A DNA stretch of 15,892 bases from Deltaproteobacteria bacterium (GCA_019313505.1 JAFDBA010000088.1:1-15892); one strand, 5' to 3'. Shown: positions 1 through 6,952, numbered from the stretch's first letter. The notes: generated from the sequence alone by a model not told the origin. Translations and numbers: made by a program.

Positions 1-484
1 ATTGGCCATATTTTGAATCACGCCACTTCACAAACGCCAGAACACTAGCGGTCGTAAAAAAGGTCATTCCTAAATCTATATAGGCCGATGTTGACAGCCA
101 GACGACTATTGGCGTGGTTAAAAAAATTACCATACCAAGCAAGCCCCAATTGCGGTCAAACTTTTGTTTAAGGTAGAAATAAATCACCCAGCCTGTGCCG
201 AGGCCAAAGGCAAGGTGAATAAATTTTGGAGCAATATCATTTTTAAAATACAGGCAGATAATATAAAGAAGATTGATGTACATCGGGTAATAGGAGTATT
301 CCGCCCATGGTATTTCATAAAATCCGCCGTGGTTAAGCCAAAGTTTGGGAACAGCCAAGTGATGAATCAGGGCATCACGGGATATGGGGGGAGTGAGATT
401 GAGGAAAAATTCCGTGCAAAAAAACACCATAATAACGGCGCACAAAATAAATGCAGCTGTATTCTCCAGAATTCTACGATTCAT
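1..484 (-). CDS. GT-C-type membrane glycosyltransferase, N-terminal part (runs off window)
   Basis: The minus-strand frame starts at the ATG at 484 and is open to the window edge, giving about 161 residues. It begins MNRRILENTAAF, followed by a hydrophobic helix (about residues 9-28), then a polar segment with PPISRDALIHHLAVPKLWL around residues 32-50, then further hydrophobic stretches. An acidic residue in the first extracytoplasmic loop after the first membrane helix is typical of GT-C (PMT/ArnT/GT39-like) enzymes, which use lipid-linked sugars; R36-D37 would be that site. It starts just downstream of pilA and its terminator. In some Pseudomonas strains a GT-C pilin glycosyltransferase (TfpW) is encoded directly after the pilin, so pilin modification is a reasonable guess only. 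No good ribosome-binding site precedes the ATG, so the start is uncertain. The substrate is unknown. Confidence 0.6.
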   Translation of the reverse strand, partial: MNRRILENTAAFILCAVIMVFFCTEFFLNLTPPISRDALIHHLAVPKLWLNHGGFYEIPWAEYSYYPMYINLLYIICLYFKNDIAPKFIHLAFGLGTGWVIYFYLKQKFDRNWGLLGMVIFLTTPIVVWLSTSAYIDLGMTFFTTASVLAFVKWRDSKYGQ

Positions 485-498
485 TTTTTATTGAAATA

Positions 499-530
499 AA
501 AAAAGGAGGGGCAATCCCCCTCCTTTTTTA
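499..530 (-). terminator. Rho-independent terminator after pilA
   Basis: An 11-bp perfect stem pairs 501-511 (AAAAGGAGGGG) with 517-527 (CCCCTCCTTTT) around a 5-nt loop. The A and T tracts at its two ends would serve as U-tracts on either strand. It lies about 60 bp past the pilin stop and about 15 bp before the start of the next minus-strand gene, so it should separate abundant pilin mRNA from the glycosyltransferase message. Confidence 0.85.
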
Positions 531-563
531 TTTATTGACCTATCATTATTATCACGATTTATT

Positions 564-624
564 TGACATTCCCACTCGCATCAAGAGAAATTTATTGCTT
601 GGTGACATTTCCAGTCGGATCAAG
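564..624 (-). repeat. 39-bp-spaced tandem duplication across the pilA stop codon
   Basis: On the minus strand the 22 bases coding for LDPTGNV(T) at 624-603 recur at 585-564 with 19 of 22 identities. The offset is exactly 39 bp (13 codons). The second copy lies just after the TAA stop (594-592), is in the same frame, and reads ISLDASGNVK before another TAA. This appears to be an in-frame tandem duplication of the pilin 3' end, with the second copy now untranslated. Confidence 0.75.
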
Positions 625-960
625 TTCAAAAATACTGGTGGATGCTGTGTGTTGCCATAACAAGGGGTTAGGTGACAGAGTAATTGTACCATCGCCGACA
701 TCAGTCATACTTCCTACACTTGCTGCTGTTGCTCCAGGTATATCTACGTTAACATCATTCACATAAGCACCAAAATTAGTGCCCTCGTTTACTACTGCAG
801 TTGAGCTTTCCGGATCTGCAAAATAAGCCATGGCTGCATTGCGATAGGCCAGAAAGTTCGGGATGGCAATGGCTGCCAGGATACCGATAATCGCGATAAC
901 GATCATCAGCTCGATGAGCGTAAAACCTTTTTGATTGTTTCCTCTTAGTTTTTGTAGCAT
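592..960 (-). CDS. pilA: Type IVa major pilin (prepilin)
   Basis: 122-residue prepilin. A short basic leader (MLQKLRGNNQKG) is followed by the prepilin peptidase site G/F and the conserved N-terminal helix FTLIELMIVIAIIGILAAIA, with Glu at mature position 5. After PilD-type cleavage and N-methylation the mature pilin would be about 110 residues, assembled by the type IV pilus machinery in the inner membrane. No cysteine pair is present, so there is no disulfide D-loop; the protein is short, as in deltaproteobacterial PilA. A strong ribosome-binding site (AGGAGGT, 5 nt before the ATG) fits high expression. It lies downstream of pilR, with a sigma-54 promoter at 1136-1151 and hence a 5' leader of about 165 nt. 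A second, untranslated copy of its C-terminal motif follows the stop codon. Confidence 0.95.
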   Translation of the reverse strand: MLQKLRGNNQKGFTLIELMIVIAIIGILAAIAIPNFLAYRNAAMAYFADPESSTAVVNEGTNFGAYVNDVNVDIPGATAASVGSMTDVGDGTITLSPNPLLWQHTASTSIFELDPTGNVTKQ

Positions 961-1135
961 GTTATACCTCCTTTTAAAATGTTAATAATTGTTAAATTGT
1001 TTTTATTATTACTTGTTATTCAATACCATATATTAAACCGTATACCTTAATTATAAACTCTTTTTTAATTCCTCACCTCCCTTGGACAATCACCTGTAAT
1101 TAATTTCGGAAAAATTTAAAGTTACTTGAATGCTC

Positions 1136-1151
1136 AGCAAATAATATGCCA
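1136..1151 (-). promoter_or_regulatory. Sigma-54 (RpoN) promoter of pilA
   Basis: The minus strand reads TGGCATATTATTTGCT. It has the invariant GG and GC of the -24/-12 elements separated by 10 bp, against the consensus TGGCACG-N4-TTGCW. It faces pilA, and transcription would start near 1124. The neighbouring gene encodes a sigma-54 activator of the PilR type, which is the known control of pilA in Pseudomonas and Geobacter. Confidence 0.8.
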
Positions 1152-1249
1152 GGAGGTGGCAAAGTACGAATAATTATTATAACATCTTGTTTTTATATTA
1201 TATTATTTTTCACCAAATTGGAGTGGTCTTTTTCTTTTTGGATATAATA

Positions 1250-1286
1250 TGACAATTCTTGTCAAAATATGTAGATTTTGTCAAAA
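1250..1286 (-). promoter_or_regulatory. Putative PilR binding sites (upstream activating sequence)
   Basis: TGACAATTCTTGTCA (1250-1264) is a perfect 6+6 palindrome. Its right half, TTGTCAAAA, recurs at 1278-1286 with a 19-bp offset, about two helical turns. The sites lie 100-135 bp upstream of the sigma-54 promoter on the minus strand, a usual place for enhancer sites. They contain TGTC/GACA cores like the repeated TGTC described for Pseudomonas PilR. Assignment to PilR is inferred. Confidence 0.55.
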
Positions 1287-1311
1287 AGAGAGGAGGGAGA
1301 TAAACTTACGG

Positions 1312-2739
1312 TCAAACCGTCTGTTCCGGATACTTGTTTGCGATTCTTTTGTCTATTTCCAGTTTCTGCAGTCGATAGCGAAAAGTACGAAAGCTTATAC
1401 CTAACAGTTCGGCCGCTTCCTGTTTTTTTCCATTGGTGCAATCAAGAGCCTTTCCCAGGTATGCCTTTTCGATTTCTTCCAGGATGACATCGAGGGAAAC
1501 CCCGTTTTTCACTTCGTCCAGGTCAAAACGCTTGTCTTTGATCCCTTCTATCCATCTTCTCTTATGAATAGACAGGGCCAGACTGTCCGGGAGAATAATG
1601 TTTGTGTTGGAAAGAGCCACGCTTCTTTCCAGCAGGTTTTCAAGTTCACGGACATTGCCGGGAAAATCATATTTGTTTAAAAGATCTATGGCGTAAGATG
1701 AAATTTTTGTAATTTCCTTGTCCATTTCCCGGGAATATTTATCCAGAAAATGCTGGGCAAGAAGACGAAGATCGCTCTTTCTTTCCCTGAGAGGAGGCAC
1801 CTTTATTTCGATTACATTCAGACGATAAAAAAGGTCTTCCCGGAAATTTCCGGTAATAACTTCATCTTCAAGTCTCTTATTAGTTGCGGATATAATCCGG
1901 ATATCAACCGAAACATCCTCATTGCCGCCAACCGGTTTAAACACATGTTCCTGAACAGCTCTCAGAAGCTTTACCTGGATTGGAGGGGTGAGTTCACCTA
2001 TTTCGTCTAAAAAAACCGTTCCCTTATCGGCAACTTCAAAGAGCCCCTTTTTATCCTGGGTTGCACCGGTAAATGAGCCTTTTTTGTGACCAAAAAGCTC
2101 GCTTTCCATCAATGTCTCAGGAATACCACCACAGTTTAAAACCACAAAGGACTTTTCACTCCTGCGACTCTGATCATGTATTGCTTTGGCGATTAATTCT
2201 TTGCCGGTTCCACTTTCGCCGGTGATAAGAATACTTGTTTTTGTCCTGGCAACCTGTAGGACAAGATTATAGATATGCTTCATGCTGGGGCTGTTTCCAA
2301 CAATCTTTCCAAAATGAAGGGTTCTCTTTAGTTCATCATCAAGGACCTCTTTTTCATGCTCTATGGTTTTAAGATCCAGGGCATTTTTTATGGTCTGCTT
2401 AAGTTCTTCATTATTAAATGGTTTTGGTACAAAATCGTAAGCTCCTTCATTCATGGCTTCAACAGCAGCCTCTGTAGTTGCATAGGCTGAAATCATGATG
2501 ACCAATGCATCCTGGTTATGAGCTTTTGCTGCCTTTAACACATCGATACCAGTGATATCCCCTAATCTGATGTCGCAAAGCAAAAGATCAAAACCTGTTT
2601 TTTCAATCATTGATATGGCCTTACTGCCATCTTCCGCGCATGAAACCTTATATCCTTCCTTGGTAAGCAAGACTTCTAATAACTCGCGCATGCTCAGTTC
2701 ATCATCTACAACCAGTATGTGAGGAGTGTCATTTGTCAT
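1312..2739 (-). CDS. pilR: Sigma-54-dependent response regulator, PilR type (NtrC family)
   Basis: 475 residues in three parts. The receiver domain (about 5-121) has acidic residues D12-D13, phosphoacceptor D56, S84 and K106. The AAA+ domain (about 140-385) has Walker A GESGTGKE (174-181), a sigma-54 contact loop reading GSFTGA (221-226) instead of the usual GAFTGA, and Walker B FLDE (D245-E246). A C-terminal Fis-type helix-turn-helix lies around KKQEAAELLGISFRTFRYRL. When phosphorylated it would bind upstream of a sigma-54 promoter and open it by ATP hydrolysis. The gene ends 352 bp before pilA, whose promoter and palindromic sites lie between them, so pilA is the obvious target. No partner kinase (PilS) lies upstream in this window; that side is occupied by the heptamer-repeat element. 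The family assignment is very secure; the PilR name rests on location. Confidence 0.9.
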   Translation of the reverse strand: MTNDTPHILVVDDELSMRELLEVLLTKEGYKVSCAEDGSKAISMIEKTGFDLLLCDIRLGDITGIDVLKAAKAHNQDALVIMISAYATTEAAVEAMNEGAYDFVPKPFNNEELKQTIKNALDLKTIEHEKEVLDDELKRTLHFGKIVGNSPSMKHIYNLVLQVARTKTSILITGESGTGKELIAKAIHDQSRRSEKSFVVLNCGGIPETLMESELFGHKKGSFTGATQDKKGLFEVADKGTVFLDEIGELTPPIQVKLLRAVQEHVFKPVGGNEDVSVDIRIISATNKRLEDEVITGNFREDLFYRLNVIEIKVPPLRERKSDLRLLAQHFLDKYSREMDKEITKISSYAIDLLNKYDFPGNVRELENLLERSVALSNTNIILPDSLALSIHKRRWIEGIKDKRFDLDEVKNGVSLDVILEEIEKAYLGKALDCTNGKKQEAAELLGISFRTFRYRLQKLEIDKRIANKYPEQTV

Positions 2740-2785
2740 TTACCTGCCCTATGTTCCTTGCCATCTGTCTTCTGTCCATGAAACC

Positions 2786-2909
2786 ATAGAAAAGAGGAAT
2801 TAGAAATTAGAAAATAGAAATGCCCCCTTTTATCCGTTCTCTTTTCTCTTTCCTATTTTCTCTCATCTTATCACCTTTGCCCTCTTTTCTCTATCCTATT
2901 TTCTCTTTC
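2786..2909. repeat. Heptamer array, left side of four-helix-bundle element
   Basis: 2786-2822 is a purine-phase array (units such as GAATTAG, AAATTAG, AAAATAG) followed by ATGCCCCCTTTTATCCG. From 2839 the phase is pyrimidine: CTCTTTT, CTCTTTC, CTATTTT, CTCTCAT, then an irregular stretch, then CTCTTTT, CTCTATC, CTATTTT, CTCTTTC (2882-2909). The array runs into the 3' end of the four-helix-bundle gene and supplies its last codons and stop. Confidence 0.75.
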
Positions 2910-3295
2910 CTTGCCCTTCCCCGCTGTTGTTTTTTAAGATATCGGATGTATCCGTCTAAAACCCTAATTGCGTTCTCAGAAATATCCCAGATGCTTTTAT
3001 ACTCCTCTTCGGCAATGTATTCATTATCAAGACATGTTATCAAGTGGTCTTGGGTTTCGTACATTGACCCTCTGCTTATACGACAAAACTGAATATTTTC
3101 TTGAAAGTGGAAGCGCCCATAGCCCTCCGCAATATTGGCGGTGCAAGAAATAGCTGCACGCCTCATTTGTGAAGCCAAGTCATATCTTTCTTCTGTTGGT
3201 AATTTCTTTATTACACCATATATAACCATCCTCAGTTTTCGAGCCAGCTTCCATGCTTCAATATCCATAAAATGCTTGATTGGACCATATCCCAT
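2891..3295 (-). CDS. Four-helix-bundle protein (23S rRNA intervening-sequence / bAvd-like family)
   Basis: 134 residues with the family signature: an N-terminal D-I-E-A-W-K-L-A motif (about 11-18), LPTEERYDLASQMRRAAISCTANIAEG split over about 32-58, and an ARGS-like RISRGSMYETQDHL segment. The family (TIGR02436/PF05635) forms pentameric four-helix bundles. It is named from genes inside 23S rRNA intervening sequences and is related to Avd of diversity-generating retroelements; its molecular role is mostly unknown. No reverse transcriptase or rRNA is visible here. The gene lies between arrays of a 7-bp pyrimidine repeat, and its last residues (about KEKIG-stop) are encoded by the array itself. 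A short copy of its 5' end survives at 8359-8386. It separates pyrC from pilR and is not functionally linked to either. Confidence 0.85.
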   Translation of the reverse strand: MGYGPIKHFMDIEAWKLARKLRMVIYGVIKKLPTEERYDLASQMRRAAISCTANIAEGYGRFHFQENIQFCRISRGSMYETQDHLITCLDNEYIAEEEYKSIWDISENAIRVLDGYIRYLKKQQRGRARKEKIG

Positions 3296-3304
3296 AACTC
3301 TTTT

Positions 3305-3353
3305 CTCTACTCTCTATCCTCTTTCCTCTTTCCTCTTTCCTCTCTTCTATTTG
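3305..3353. repeat. Heptamer array, right side of four-helix-bundle element
   Basis: Seven consecutive 7-bp units: CTCTACT, CTCTATC, three CTCTTTC, CTCTCTT, CTATTTG. They lie between the four-helix-bundle start and the pyrC stop codon (3361-3363). Consensus CTMTWTY; period 7, so it is not codon-phased. The array stops within 10 bp of pyrC, marking the element's edge. Confidence 0.8.
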
Positions 3354-3360
3354 ATATTCG

Positions 3361-4641
3361 TTACTCATCCTGATAAATGATCTTCCCACCCACCATTGTT
3401 AAAACCGCCTTGCCTTTCATATCCCATCCATCAAAAGGGGTGTTGCGGCTCAGTGACTTAAAATTATCTGCATTTACACGATAGGATCTTTCGGGGTCAA
3501 TGATTGTAATATCAGCTGGTCGCCCGATAAGCAAATTATTTTCCAGCCCAAGTATACGCGCCGGATTGGTCGACATTTTTTCAACAAGAGCCGCCATGGA
3601 AATCACACCATTTTCAACCAATTTTAAAGATAGAGAAACCGAGGTTTCAAGCCCGATGATACCATTTGCCGCCCGGTCGAATTCCACTTGTTTTTCAATA
3701 AAAGAATGAGGTGCATGATCGGTTGCGATAACATCGATGGTTCCATCCGCTATTCCCTGGCAGACAGCTTCCCTGTCTTGGTCGGACCTCAACGGTGGAT
3801 ACATCTTGGCGTTGGTATTATATTCTTTAACAGCTCCATCAGTAATGGAAAAGTAATGGGGCGCGGTTTCAGCCGTAACCGGTATCCCTCTTTTTTTTGC
3901 ATCCTTTATGGCCCTTACAGATTCCCTTGTGCTTACATGGGCTATGTGAACGGGAACACCTGTTAACTCACATAATGCGATATCCCGCATGACCATTATA
4001 CTTTCAGAAGCATTGGGTATTCCCCCAAGCCCCAGTTGCGTTGCAACACCCCCTTCATTCATGGCACCGCCGGCAGCCAAATCAAGATCCTCACAGTGGG
4101 AAATGACCGGCAGATCGAATCCTTTTGAATATTCTAAAGCTCTTCGCATAAGCTGGCTGTTCTGCACCGGGTTGCCGTCATCGGACACAGCAATTGCACC
4201 GGCTTCTTTTAACTCTGCATATTCACAAAGACCGTCTCCTTTAAGCCCCTTGCTGATTGCGGCAACAGGATAAACACGAACACTGTCCGCTGCTTGTGCC
4301 TTTTGTAAGATATATTCCGTAACCTGTCTGCAATCATTGACCGGATTTGTGTTCGGCATACAGCATATTGCTGTAAATCCTCCAAAAGCCGCAGCCAGAC
4401 AGCCGGTTTCAATGGTCTCTTTGTATTCATGTCCGGGTTCGCGCAGATGAACATGCATATCGATCAAACCGGGGGTGACTATTTTATCTGAAGCATCTAT
4501 TATTCTGGCTTCCGGATACTCATCATCTGCAAAACCATCTTTTTTTATCTCAACGATGTTACCATCTGCGATAAGGATATCCATTATGCCGTCTAAATTT
4601 CCCGGATCAATAACCCGACCGCCCTTAATCCGCATCAGCAT
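3361..4641 (-). CDS. pyrC: Dihydroorotase, class I
   Basis: About 426 residues catalysing cyclisation of N-carbamoyl-aspartate to dihydroorotate in cytoplasmic pyrimidine synthesis. All zinc and substrate motifs of the amidohydrolase fold are present: DMHVHLREPG near the N-terminus, AVSDDGNP, ISHCED, HIAHVS and ATDHAPH, so it should be a catalytically active class I enzyme rather than a structural pseudo-DHOase. Start choice: an upstream GTG at 4650 keeps the frame, but AGGAGGT ends right at that GTG, whereas it lies 7-8 nt before the ATG at 4641, so 4641 is preferred. The gene overlaps the end of pyrB by 17 bp, implying translational coupling. Its stop is 8 bp from the heptamer array of the neighbouring element. 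Confidence 0.95.
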   Translation of the reverse strand: MLMRIKGGRVIDPGNLDGIMDILIADGNIVEIKKDGFADDEYPEARIIDASDKIVTPGLIDMHVHLREPGHEYKETIETGCLAAAFGGFTAICCMPNTNPVNDCRQVTEYILQKAQAADSVRVYPVAAISKGLKGDGLCEYAELKEAGAIAVSDDGNPVQNSQLMRRALEYSKGFDLPVISHCEDLDLAAGGAMNEGGVATQLGLGGIPNASESIMVMRDIALCELTGVPVHIAHVSTRESVRAIKDAKKRGIPVTAETAPHYFSITDGAVKEYNTNAKMYPPLRSDQDREAVCQGIADGTIDVIATDHAPHSFIEKQVEFDRAANGIIGLETSVSLSLKLVENGVISMAALVEKMSTNPARILGLENNLLIGRPADITIIDPERSYRVNADNFKSLSRNTPFDGWDMKGKAVLTMVGGKIIYQDE

Positions 4642-5563
4642 TTCGTGCACCTCCTGTCACCAGATATAAAAGAGCCATTCGAACGGCCACACCGTTTGTT
4701 ACCTGGTCAAGGATAATGGAATAGGGCCCGTCTGCAACATCATAAGCAATTTCAACCCCCCTGTTTATAGGCCCCGGATGCATAATCAGCACATTATCTT
4801 TGGCTTTTTTCAGTTTCTCTTTGGTCAACCCGTACACGATTGAATACTCACGTTCTGATGGAAACAGAAAGTTTTGTTGCCGTTCCTTTTGTATTCTTAA
4901 CATCATGATAACATCAGCATCACGGATCGCCTCTTCAACATTGCCGGTAACCGAAACGCCAAGGGCCTCAATACCCTTTGGAATCATGGTGAGAGGACCT
5001 GCCAGTATAACATGGGCGCCCATTTTTGTGAACCCGATACTGTTTGATCTTGCAACCCTGCTGTGGGATATGTCGCCTATTACAGCAATTCGCAGTCCGG
5101 ATATTTCGCCTTTATTTTCTCTAACCGTCATCAGATCAAGAAGGGATTGGCTGGGGTGAGCGTGCATGCCGTCACCTGCATTGATAATCGAGGGCTTGAT
5201 CATGCCTGCCAGCATATGAGGGGCACCTGCCGAACTATGCCGTATGACGATTACATCAGGATTCATGGCTTCAAGATTTCGCGCGGTATCAATCAGGGTT
5301 TCTCCCTTGACCATGCTGCTGGAACTTGCGGATATGGAAATACTGTCGGCACTGAGGCGCTTGGCGGCAATATCAAAAGATGTACGGGTACGGGTACTCG
5401 GTTCATAAAAAAAAAGAATAACGGTCTTACCTCTTAGGGTTGGAACTTTTTTGATAGGCCTCTCAGATATCTCCTTCATTCTGTCCGCCGTATCCAAAAT
5501 CAAGGTGATCTCATCAACAGAAAGGGACTCCATATCCAGGATATCTTTTTTAAAAAACTGCAT
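4625..5563 (-). CDS. pyrB: Aspartate carbamoyltransferase, catalytic subunit
   Basis: 312 residues, normal length for the catalytic chain. It joins carbamoyl phosphate and aspartate. Visible sites are the carbamoyl-phosphate loop FYEPSTRTRTSF (about 52-63), the HPSQSLLDL segment in the middle, and HPGPINRG near residue 262 in the aspartate domain. No pyrI regulatory chain is adjacent. It starts 12 bp after lepB with AGGTGA just upstream of the ATG and overlaps pyrC, so lepB-pyrB-pyrC probably form one transcript. No attenuator or PyrR-type leader is seen directly before it. Confidence 0.96.
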   Translation of the reverse strand: MQFFKKDILDMESLSVDEITLILDTADRMKEISERPIKKVPTLRGKTVILFFYEPSTRTRTSFDIAAKRLSADSISISASSSSMVKGETLIDTARNLEAMNPDVIVIRHSSAGAPHMLAGMIKPSIINAGDGMHAHPSQSLLDLMTVRENKGEISGLRIAVIGDISHSRVARSNSIGFTKMGAHVILAGPLTMIPKGIEALGVSVTGNVEEAIRDADVIMMLRIQKERQQNFLFPSEREYSIVYGLTKEKLKKAKDNVLIMHPGPINRGVEIAYDVADGPYSIILDQVTNGVAVRMALLYLVTGGARNADAD

Positions 5564-5575
5564 GCTTCACCTGAT

Positions 5576-6250
5576 TTATTTTAATATATGCCCGAATCTG
5601 TTCCACCTGACCCCAAACTTTTCTTTGTCCCAGGACCAGTAGATGATTAAGGCTTTACCTTTCACAGCCTTCAAATTTACAAAGCCCCAAAACCTGCTGT
5701 CATAACTCTGATCCCGGTTATCTCCCATTACAAAAAGTGAATCTTTGGGAACAACAACCTGTCCGAAATTATCCCTGGGTTGTATGGCCGCCGGAAAAAT
5801 ACGAGGGTCTGTATGAATACCATAGTCATGATTGAGCAGCTTATGGTTCACATAAACCTTTTTGTCACGCACCTCAATTACATCTCCTTCAACGCCGATG
5901 ACCCGCTTGATAAAATCTTTACTGGGGTCTTCGGGAAATTTAAAGACGACGATATCCCCACGTTTCGGCTCTTTTATCGGAATAATGGTTGTCTGTGAAA
6001 ATGGAATCTTGACACCGTAAATAAATTTATTGACCAGGATGTGATCTCCGATCAAAAGCGTCTGCTTCATAGAACCCGAGGGAATTTTAAACGCCTGAAT
6101 GATAAAAGTACGTATAAACAAGGCCAGAACGATGGCCACAAGGATCGCTTCAATATTTTCCCTAAGGCCGCTCTTTTTTTTTGTGCGAACTTCCTCTTTA
6201 TTAGATTTAGTTGAATTCTTTTTCTTCAAATTATATAATACCTTCCCCAT
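5576..6250 (-). CDS. lepB: Signal peptidase I
   Basis: 224 residues. A lysine-rich cytoplasmic N-terminus (1-30) is followed by one membrane helix (about 33-53) and the periplasmic Ser/Lys protease domain. Nucleophile S60 lies in IPSGSMKQTL (box B), general base K115 in KDFIKRVIG (box D), and box E GDNRDQSYDSR is near residue 180. It removes signal peptides from Sec and Tat substrates at the outer face of the inner membrane. First gene of a likely lepB-pyrB-pyrC unit. No clear ribosome-binding site precedes the ATG, and an inverted-repeat element ends only about 12 bp upstream, so the native leader may have been displaced. Confidence 0.95.
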   Translation of the reverse strand: MGKVLYNLKKKNSTKSNKEEVRTKKKSGLRENIEAILVAIVLALFIRTFIIQAFKIPSGSMKQTLLIGDHILVNKFIYGVKIPFSQTTIIPIKEPKRGDIVVFKFPEDPSKDFIKRVIGVEGDVIEVRDKKVYVNHKLLNHDYGIHTDPRIFPAAIQPRDNFGQVVVPKDSLFVMGDNRDQSYDSRFWGFVNLKAVKGKALIIYWSWDKEKFGVRWNRFGHILK

Positions 6251-6261
6251 TTTAAGAAATA

Positions 6262-6345
6262 GGACACAGATTTTCGCAGATATACACAGATATTATTATT
6301 ATTTCTTAATTTAAGAATCTTAATAATCTGTGTTCATCTGTGTCC
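6262..6345. repeat. Dispersed inverted repeat (GGACACAGAT type)
   Basis: GGACACAGAT at 6262-6271 is answered by ATCTGTGTCC at 6336-6345, with a further inner ACACAGAT / AATCTGTGTT match and an inner AAGAAAT/ATTTCTT-rich loop. This gives a hairpin of about 84 bp between lepB and pgpA. It resembles the short palindromic repeats scattered in intergenic regions of many deltaproteobacteria. The rest of the 6251-6438 gap holds AT-rich sequence with no gene that I can see. Confidence 0.7.
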
Positions 6346-6438
6346 AAAAAAGGAAATTCCTCTTAACGGGAATTAAATAGAGGAATATCATCTTCTTAAA
6401 ATCAGCATTCCAAAATTTCATTATTCCATTCTTATTCA

Positions 6439-6900
6439 TCAATTATAAAAAAAAAATATGCCTCTCAATAACAAATTACTGCAAATACCAGCCGCCACAT
6501 CATCCATGACAATGCCAGTGCCTCCGGATAAATTTCTTTCGAGAGATCGAATCGGATACGGCTTCCAAATATCTAAGGCCCTGAATATAAAAAATCCAAA
6601 AATAACGGAAATGATATTAAAAGGAAGCCCTGCAAATGTTACCAGAATACCTGCGATTTCATCAATAACTATACAGCCCGGGTCTTTTGTATTTAATATT
6701 TTTTCAGCTTCCTGGGCTATCCATATGGCAAAAAATATAAAAATTGCGATCAAAAATACAGCAATCAATAAATTAATTTTAGAAACAAGAAAGCAAAGCG
6801 GAAGCCCCAGGATAGATCCAAATGTGCCGGGAGCAAAAGAGATGTTCCCGATAAAACAGCCGGTCGCAAGGAACATGACCGATTTCTGTTTTAAATTCAT
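6439..6900 (-). CDS. pgpA: Phosphatidylglycerophosphatase A
   Basis: 153 residues, normal for PgpA. Conserved features are SFAPGTFGSILGLPL (about 21-35), the acidic DEIAG in mid-protein, and the C-terminal RALDIWKPYPIR and GTGIVMDDVAAGI blocks carrying the metal-binding acidic residues. Several hydrophobic helices place it in the inner membrane, where it dephosphorylates phosphatidylglycerophosphate to phosphatidylglycerol. It is downstream of larC with a 170-bp gap that contains an inverted repeat, so it may or may not share that transcript. The ribosome-binding site is weak. Confidence 0.93.
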   Translation of the reverse strand: MNLKQKSVMFLATGCFIGNISFAPGTFGSILGLPLCFLVSKINLLIAVFLIAIFIFFAIWIAQEAEKILNTKDPGCIVIDEIAGILVTFAGLPFNIISVIFGFFIFRALDIWKPYPIRSLERNLSGGTGIVMDDVAAGICSNLLLRGIFFFYN

Positions 6901-6952
6901 GGCCTGTCTCTATAGTCTGGCATGATTTTTGTCAAGAAATAGTATTGAATAC

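Noticed and set aside
2820..3092. Plus-strand 90-residue ORF over the left array
   Set aside because: Low-complexity translation of the array running into the antisense of the four-helix-bundle gene; no ribosome-binding site.
2891..3295. Genuine 23S rRNA intervening sequence
   Set aside because: The protein family matches, but no rRNA sequence flanks it; the neighbours are pyrC and pilR.
2786..3353. CRISPR array or diversity-generating retroelement
   Set aside because: The 7-bp units have no spacers or longer repeats, and there is no reverse transcriptase, template/variable repeat pair or cas gene in the window.
6458..6925. Plus-strand 155-residue ORF
   Set aside because: Antisense shadow of pgpA, which has a full set of family motifs on the other strand.
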